This document shows, piece after piece, positions 56,981-64,000 of a DNA stretch of 64,000 nt (its first letter is position 1; every line of letters starts with the position of its first letter). The stretch comes from Dactylonectria macrodidyma (Eukaryota; Ascomycota; Sordariomycetes; Hypocreales; Nectriaceae). The translations under genes were made by a program, and so were the position numbers. The notes under the pieces were generated by a model. That model saw only the letters and a list, made by a program, of their open reading frames with translations, made no database searches and had not been told where the DNA came from. The stretch lies in contig JAGMUV010000003.1 of NCBI GenBank assembly GCA_020744425.1, forward strand, positions 806,001-870,000, in the 5' to 3' direction.

Positions 56981-58989
56981 TCACCACATCGCTTCAGGGA
57001 TGTGAGACATGTCCTGGAAAGTAGAAGGGGTGATAGTATTGGAAGACGACAGGTTTGTGCCGAATACCGACGCACCTTGTTCAGAGTATGCATAATCGGC
57101 ATCTAAGCCGATAGGAGAGCCATCTGAAAAAGGGGAGTATCCAAAGGCGCCGGAGCCAGAAGAGATGGGCGCAGTGATGCTCAAAATGGCACTTGGATCT
57201 GTAGTCGCGTCCCCAGTGAGATCGTAATCGTTCATCTCGAAGGGACTCACATCGTTACTGATGTGGGAATACATTTCCATATGGGTAGTCACAGTGGGCT
57301 CAGGAACGTCAGCCTCAGCCATGTCGGCATCGACATCATCCTGATCCGAGCTCAGTTCGTCTTGCGAGTCAACCTTGACCATTTTCTCTTCGAACCAGAG
57401 CTTGAGATCGGCCATAGGGGGCCAGTCACCTCCGCCCTTACCCCCGCGCCGTTCGTCACTGGCGTTGTTCTTGTTCTTTCCGCGGGGCGTCTTGGGCTTG
57501 AAGTGCGTGCGACGAAGATGGGCGGCTGCATTATAATACGCGCCGTACTGCTTTCCCCCGATACAGGCCTTGCATTTCGAAAGAGGATTGATGGCCTGGA
57601 CATTTGACACGAGTCCCACGTCAGCTGGGTCGCGGCAGATGAACTTTTTGACGACGCCCTCATGCTTAGCGTTGACGTGTCGGCGAAGCTCGTGTTCGCC
57701 CCTAAAGCCTTCTGGATGATCCTGGCACTGCTCACAATACACCTTGGGGTGTTTGGGGCGCTGATAGTTGCTCTTGTGGACTGCCACTTTGGTATCTCTC
57801 TTGGGTCCTACGGGACTGGCACTGCTTGTCGCACGTGGTTCCTCGGGTCGAGGAGCAATAGTGGTCGACTTTCCCTGCTGCAGAATGCGCTCTCGAGCAT
57901 CCTTGGCACGACGTTCAAGTGTGGAGGCAGTCGACTTGACGCTGGTGCAGCTTGTATTTGAGATGGACCGCTCCATGTCTGTTGACGTGGATGGCGAAGG
58001 CAGGAGTGGCCCGTTGGAAACTGAGAGTTCATACTGATGGCTGGCGCCACCAAGGCCAAACAGGGCTTGATCATGGACCTGACGCTTATTGTTGGGGTAA
58101 ACGCCCTTGGTAGTGCTGGGAGAGAACAGCGGGTCCTGAGGGTAGAATGAATCGTACCCCTGTGACTGAGATGATGCCAGACTGGCCATGTCGACGGCAC
58201 CTCCATTGTCGAAGGAGCTGTTCTGACGAGTCAGAGGGCTTGTTGTCTCAGCTGTAGATGAACCCGAGATCATAGAGGGGCAGGCTGAGGGGGCCTGGAA
58301 GTTGAAGTCGTTGGGTGACATGTTGAATCGCGAAGACAGGGGAGGCTCTGGTCCTGGCTCTCCGAAATGAGCAATCCAATCCTGGGGATCTAAACCGACA
58401 CCATAGAGGGCAGTGTTTTCTTCGACCCGAGGTAGACGCTGCGGGAGGCCGCTCTGAAGTGACTGGTTCGCGGGCTCATCACGGGAAGAGCAGAAGCGGT
58501 CCAAGGCTGGGTTGACAGCCGGGCTTGCGAGGGGGGCAATGGGACCGACTGGGATGAAAGGCATTTGGGACTCAGAACGATTTGAGACACTGCGGCTCAT
58601 CATGGTGGGGGTTGGGCCAGACTGCTGAGAGAATGCTCGTCTTTGGCGTTTATGAGCTTGAAACCCGCCATCTCGACCCTGAGGAGAAGGTATTGTTAGC
58701 GGACGTAACCAAGCAGAGTTGCATGGGAGAAATGTACCATCGGATATGAGGCCATCTGGGTGGGATAGCTGGTGGTAGACTTGCTACGTGAAAGCACGCT
58801 GCTCCTTGGGCCGGGCTCAGCGTAGTTGGAGAACTGGAAGCCATTTTGCGCGACCAGAGAGATGTCACCAGTGATGGAACTTAGTGCTGAGTCGGGCCGC
58901 ATTTGCCCTTGAATAAACTTCTTAAGTTGGGCATTTTTTGCTTCGGACTCTTGCAGCCGACGATGTAGCTCTTCGCGTGATAAATCCAT
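56981..58989 (-). CDS. C2H2 zinc-finger transcription factor (DUF7896-like region)
   Basis: Nuclear regulator. Exons are 58989-58738 and 58678-56981 with a 59-nt intron (GTACAT...CTCAG, CTAAC branch); 1950 nt, 649 residues. The N-terminus MDLSREELHRRLQESEAKNAQLKK is a short coiled coil. A long Ser/Pro/Gln-rich disordered part follows to about 385, with a basic RRAKDARERILQQ helix near 340. Two zinc fingers are visible: Cys399, Cys402, His418, His423 (YCEQCQDH...HVNAKH) and Cys453, Cys456, His471, His476 (CKACIGG...HLRRTH), with FICRDPADVGLVSNV between, as in the conserved fungal family that carries this pair. The C-terminus is acidic (DELSSDQDDVDADMAEAD) and may activate transcription. No known targets. 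A pyrimidine-rich leader of up to 0.9 kb lies upstream. Confidence 0.9.
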
Positions 58990-61900
58990 GTTGCGACAGC
59001 AGCGTGGATGTGATGAAGGGCGAAGAGAACAGGGCAAGTGAAGCGATAGGGTCAGGTATCAAAAGCGAAGATAGGATTTCCTAGTATCGAGCTTGATGAA
59101 CTGCTAGTCTCGGTGATGCGTGGCGATCCGGATATGGGTGGAGGAGAAGAGCACGCAAGGTGACGGAGGATCGACCAGTTCGTGAGCGGACGACCAACGA
59201 TGGGGACTGAGGCGAGAAATAGTGGCGAAGACCGGTGGCGAGTCCAGGCATAAAGTAGGGCGAGTTGGCAGGCGGAGGATGAATGGTTTGGATCCGATGG
59301 AGATGACGGGAAGAGAAGAAGAGAAAGAAGCACGGAAGGATAGGCGTGGGTTAAAAGCCAGAGCCAGGATGCGGCGAACAATAGATGGCCAGTGGTTTAG
59401 AACGAGGCTTCGAGATTCCCCACCAGAGTAGGCAGGGGAGCAGGGGTGGGAAGAAGCAGGGGTGTGTTGTTTATGGGTCTGGAGGCATGGGTGTTGAGTG
59501 TGATGTGTGTGAAGGCCAGGATGTGAGAGTGGGTGTGGAGGAGGAAGAGGGAAGGGGGTGGTGGTGGTAAGGTGGTAAGGATGGGCTTTATTAGCTGTAG
59601 AGGTAGGAGGTACGTAGTAGCATCCTAGGTACCTACGTCGCAGAGTCGCAGTTGTGTGGTGTGGTGTCAGTTGGATTTCTGCCCGCGTGTGCTGGCAACT
59701 TGTTGGTGGTGTACTTGGAAAAGGCCAGGACGTTGCTAGATCCATGGCAGTGGAAGGAAAGGTCAGACAGGAGGAGGGAAAAGAGAGGGTGGCATCGCTT
59801 GAGATGGGCTTGCCAGGGTTGATTGACGGGTGGGAAGAGATGGGTTGAAAGTGGGTGCTTGAAGGTTGATGCTCATGCTCTCTCACTTCTCATACTGATG
59901 CTGATGCTGCTGCTGCTTCTCTTGCTGCTGAGACTATGACGATTTCAAGATGGGAGAATGTGGATTGGGCTCGGCTTGGCTGTTGGCTGACCCGGGTGGG
60001 GCGGACCCGTGCTGACACCCGTGACGACGATTGTGGGCTGAACTCGTCCATCCTGCTGCACCCACTAAAACAGCACTGACACCACTGCTGGGCGTCACTG
60101 AGCCACCGCCTACTTTAGGAATCCAGTGGGCACAAAAACCACCCACCTCACTCGGCCCGCCCACTGAACACGTCGCATTCCATCCATCCCAGCGCCCCGG
60201 CTGCAGGCCGTCCACACTGCCCGCGTGTGCCGCTCCTCTCCCCCCTGTCACTGCCACTGGGGCGCCCGATCACGGTGTAGGGACACATGCTGAGGGTGGA
60301 GGGCTCGGCGCACGTAGTGGACGTTTAAGCTGGGCGGTCTTGTGGCTCTGGATGCGGGCTGGCTGTACAATCGGGTAGTGTCCGTCCAGCTTTGCGATAT
60401 CCAATCCCATAAGCCCGTCTCAAACACGAGACCCGTGGCCCGCGTGTTGGTTGGGCTTGGAAGTTGGAGGAATGTTCGGACTCGGCCTAGAAGGGAAGAA
60501 TAACATTGAAACAAAAGAAAGGAAAAATAACCTTCAACCCCCCGTCCATTACTCGGGTCGCCCGGACTGTACGACGATGTCTCGGCGATTGCTCGATGCT
60601 GACTGGGAGGTGCGATAAGATAACCAGAAACCACAACCTACAGGACCATGCGCATCACAGGCTTCTGAGAAATGTCGTGCATCGCAAAGCGCGGCCATGT
60701 TCTGGCCAGGCGTCTCTTCGCACCCTAACATCAGTGCATCAGTGTCTGCAGACACTCTAGCTAATTGTAGGTACATGTTTCGACCACATCTCGGATATGT
60801 TGTGACATGGACGAGACACGGACTCTCGGAGGCACAGACACCCGCCGCCAACTCATCGTCATGGACGTTTCTTCTGTTTTCTCTTTCTAAAACAGTCTCG
60901 CATGGACCTACGCAATTTCGTATCTCTCCGACCTCAACGCTCCGTCATCGTCATCGCCATGCTGTGCCCCGAAGCCTTTTACCCAAGAAACTGGGCAGAA
61001 CTTGGAGCTGGTCACACAAGCAATATCTGGGTATCATTGAGAACAAACTCACCGAGGACTCCGTAATCAATCAACCTAACCCAAAATACTTTACTAATAG
61101 GGACCGGGTGCTTCAACCTGCATTACAGCATGGCCTGCGCCGCTGGCATCATCCAATCCCGATGCAGGATACACATCATTAACCAATGAGATAGGAAAAA
61201 GCAAAAATAGCTAAAAACGACAGTCTGTCTCTCTTCTCAACTCAGAAGCATGTTTTGGCGGTGTTATGGATCATTGGGTGACTCGAAAGGGTGGATAGGG
61301 AGCGGTGGGCTCTGGGTAGGGGGACCAGGGGAATGTCATCATGGTGCTTGACACTTGCACAGCGAGTGGGCACTAAGACGCACCCAGGCGGGACACGGCC
61401 GCGAAGCCAGACCGTTGTGGGCAATTCCATCTGCTCATCAACGGGCTGGGGGGGAGGAACCTGGTCTAGGACTCTAAACTCCAGACCCAGCGATCGGCTC
61501 ATCGTATCATGCGCCTGGCGCTAGAGCATCCGCCGCCCAGCCTGCACCCTGTCCACTGAAGGAAATATCTCGATGGGACGCTGTGGATGGATCGTGGATG
61601 GTTAAAGAGATGAGAGTCAGAAGATGGAGAGCCTCCGAATGGCTAGCCCGTGCGGTAGACACTCTGAAGGCGTGGTCTAGGTTGGGGCAAGACGATGATC
61701 CCATTTTCCCCTTCAAAGTGATTCGCCGTCTAACATGCATGCCGCGTCTCAACACCACCAACATCACCACCCACATTATCAACTCCCGGCGACAGTCGTA
61801 CAGTGCAGTAGCAGGATAGCCCAAGCAACTGCCAACGAACCAGGCACCCTCTTTGACAGGACGGGTTAAACAAGTCGACAGCCTCCTGCGCGTTGAGAAC

Positions 61901-64000
61901 CACGGGGAACCAACCGGCTGTGTCGCATCCCACTGGCTTTCTTAGAGGCGGCCAGGATGTTTGATCTGAGATGGAGGATCAGCACGTAGGCTCATTCGCC
62001 CATGTCCGCGGCCAGCTGGCCGGTCAGCCTCTCCACAATGTAACGTGGTCCTGGCCGGTCAAGCCTCTGCCGACCGCTGGCTTGGCAAAGGAGGTAACTT
62101 TTGGCTGGCTGCCCCCCTTAGACTCTATCCCATGTCCAATGCCATCTCATCCGCCGCATCACTAAAATACGCGGCACCCCTGCAACGCCGACTTTATTAG
62201 TTTCCTCCCACGAAGCCGTCCCGAATAAAAACGAGGCAAGCATGCAGACGACTGGCCCTCATCGCGGCGCGGCTCGCTGCGGACCCGCCGCCCACCACGG
62301 CGATTGGCTGCGCGTGTCTTTGAGAGTGAGGCGGACAGCCAGGGCCCCATCTTACATTTTGCGTTCACAGCGCATACCTACTGTACACACACACACACAC
62401 ACACACACCTTACACACACTCTCTCTTGCGCATACATACCTCTACTCGCTCTAATTATTCCCTAACAACTGACCGACTGACCAACTGACGCAGCACGCGA
62501 TGCATTAGAACTCTGGGCAACGGCTTGTCAGTGTCGCACTCCGACCGCTCCAGTTGAACACGGCCCCCTTGCTCCATCATGATTCATCTGCGCCTGTGGG
62601 TCGACGATCGCCCGTCGTGGGTGCAATTCAGTCCTAGTCCTCACCCTCAAGGTCCATGACACCCGGAACAGTGTTGCCAACGCTCGCATCCCCCATCTGT
62701 TTTCGGTTCCGGGCGGGCTGAAAGCACCTGGCATTCACTAGCCGACAGACGCTGCAGCGTATGCATCTCCCGTGGATCCCATCGCGCGTCCGTTCCAATC
62801 CTGTCGCTCTCACGTCTTTCGCCCAACATGCCGGGCACACCCCAACATCGACTGCAACCCAAGTCAGGACCTGGCATATCACCAACAGAAACGCCAGCCT
62901 GACGACCGATGAGACCCGAATCCGAACCCAAAAAGGCTGACGACGCGGCGTGGCCTGGCCTGGCACCGCCACAGATGGCATCACCTGCCGACAATGCATC
63001 CTCCCCTTCGTTTCGTCCTCTTGGCCCTCCGCATCAATCCGCTTGGTCCATCAAGTTCCCACTCATCGCCCCGTCGTTGCCTCCCTGTGTTGATCATGCT
63101 CCAAACCCATTCCGTGCCGTTTCAACCCCCTCGCGTGCAGATCTTCAAAAACTCTCCAATCATTCGCTGGCCATCCATCAAACGCTCACCTCTTGTTCTC
63201 CTCCTCAAGTACCCCCCACCAACTTCAACCCCCAAAACGTGCGAGCCACGACGTGGTAAGCGATCGAGGCTCCAGTTTTGAATGACTCTTCCGTTGTTAG
63301 TCTCGCATATCATGCATCTCCACGGTCTAGAATGAGAATGAGACATCTTCAGAGCCTGATTGAACAGCTTCCTCCCTAGTGGCGGAAGCTAAGAAAGTGC
63401 TACTAATAGATCAATAAACATACAGAGCCTCACCCCTGTCGCTCCGAAACTGCATCGAGACAGAGTCAGCAAAGCCTCACCGAGCAAGGCCAAGATGGCG
63501 TCGTACACCGCTTTACGCTGTGTGCCTCGTTCGCGGCCTGACACTGGTGCACTTTGTGTGTTGGCCGATGCATCCGATTCGCCCCATCTAGTTTATTCGC
63601 CTCTTCGCGATGCAATGTAGGTTTGGGGGAACACAATCCCTCCAGCCTGCTCTGACCGCTGCATCAGCCACATTATCCAGCGTGCCCAGCACTGTACGCG
63701 CGTAACTTTGGAACTTATTGACTTTGTAGCTCGCAATCTAGGCTGGTTGAGGACTGAGACGGAACGGCCAGGTTGGAATTACATGATTCGTTGTGTGCCA
63801 TAACTGCGCCTTGACTGTTCGTATTTGGAATCCTTCGCAGACACACTTTGCTCTCACTTAGAACAATTCCGGAGCTTTACGTCCCAAATCAATAATTTGC
63901 AATGGCAATGGCACTAGTACTGCTGTGGTCATCTGGATAAGGAAGCCAAGGAGATAATCGCAACCTGCGACACCAGGATGCCCTTGACAATCACTGCGCT
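58990..64000. other. Right-end region: C2H2 gene leader, then no supported gene
   Basis: 58990-59890 is pyrimidine-rich on the minus strand and carries a 260-codon frame (59886-59104) of Ser/Pro/His/Thr-rich composition; I read this as leader or promoter sequence rather than a protein. 60-64 kb has only short overlapping frames, plus a CA microsatellite at 62385. No domain, tRNA or mobile element was recognised. Confidence 0.5.
62385..62408. repeat. (AC)12 microsatellite
   Basis: Twelve uninterrupted AC units, followed by a second short CACACA run near 62412. Confidence 0.9.

Noticed and set aside
59104..59886. 260-codon minus-strand frame upstream of the C2H2 gene as a protein gene
   Set aside because: Ser/Pro/His/Thr composition follows from pyrimidine-rich DNA; kept only as a possible upstream frame.
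63240..63520. Splice-like signals near 63290 and 63430-63480 (minus)
   Set aside because: The implied intron is only about 35 nt and no reading frame with protein character continues on either side.

Overview
The window looks like a euchromatic stretch from a filamentous ascomycete, most likely a Sordariomycete (Hypocreales-like). The reasons are short 5' splice sites (GTAAGT, GTGAGT, GTATGT) paired with CTNAC branch points, introns mostly of 49-110 nt, a clock-type trehalose phosphorylase of the ccg-9 family, a fungal NB-ARC/TPR receptor-like protein, a Zn2Cys6 regulator and a PaxB/Pyr4-like membrane terpene cyclase. No species call is justified from sequence alone. All exon structures below were read by eye from splice signals and phase; in the main models the summed exons divide by three and stay open.

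Layout. 0-0.4 kb: 3' end of a complex I B18 subunit (twin CX9C). 2.9-4.5 kb: amino-acid permease (minus). 10.9-12.1 kb: PaxB/Pyr4-like seven-helix cyclase (plus). 12.1-32.6 kb: a 20.5-kb region with almost no coding signal, in which one small four-exon gene (22.4-22.9 kb, minus, 81-residue Cys/His-rich protein) can be reconstructed. 32.6-34.2 kb: Zn2Cys6 factor with a polyglutamine tract. 36.2-37.4 kb: flavohemoglobin. 38.7 kb: tRNA-Arg(TCG) with an intron. 39.7-42.1 kb: NB-ARC-TPR protein with nearly identical TPR repeats and a possible amyloid-type N-terminal motif. 42.9-44.6 kb: uncharacterised secreted protein. 48.0-50.6 kb: ccg-9-type trehalose phosphorylase in eight exons. 51.4-52.7 kb: APH-fold pseudokinase. 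52.9-53.8 kb: mitochondrial Mn superoxide dismutase. 54.4-55.0 kb: a small divergent gene whose structure is not settled. 55.1-55.7 kb: GINS subunit Psf3. 57.0-59.0 kb: C2H2 factor. 59-64 kb: no supported gene.

How the genes may work together. There is no operon-like cluster. Three genes fit stress handling (flavohemoglobin for NO, Mn-SOD for superoxide, ccg-9 family for trehalose). The NB-ARC-TPR gene, and possibly the secreted protein, belong to the accessory part of a fungal genome. The cyclase has no prenyltransferase, synthase or P450 beside it here, so it is an orphan in this window. The most interesting points are the receptor-like NB-ARC-TPR gene, the orphan cyclase, the pseudokinase with both catalytic aspartates lost, and the small spliced genes hidden in apparently empty DNA.
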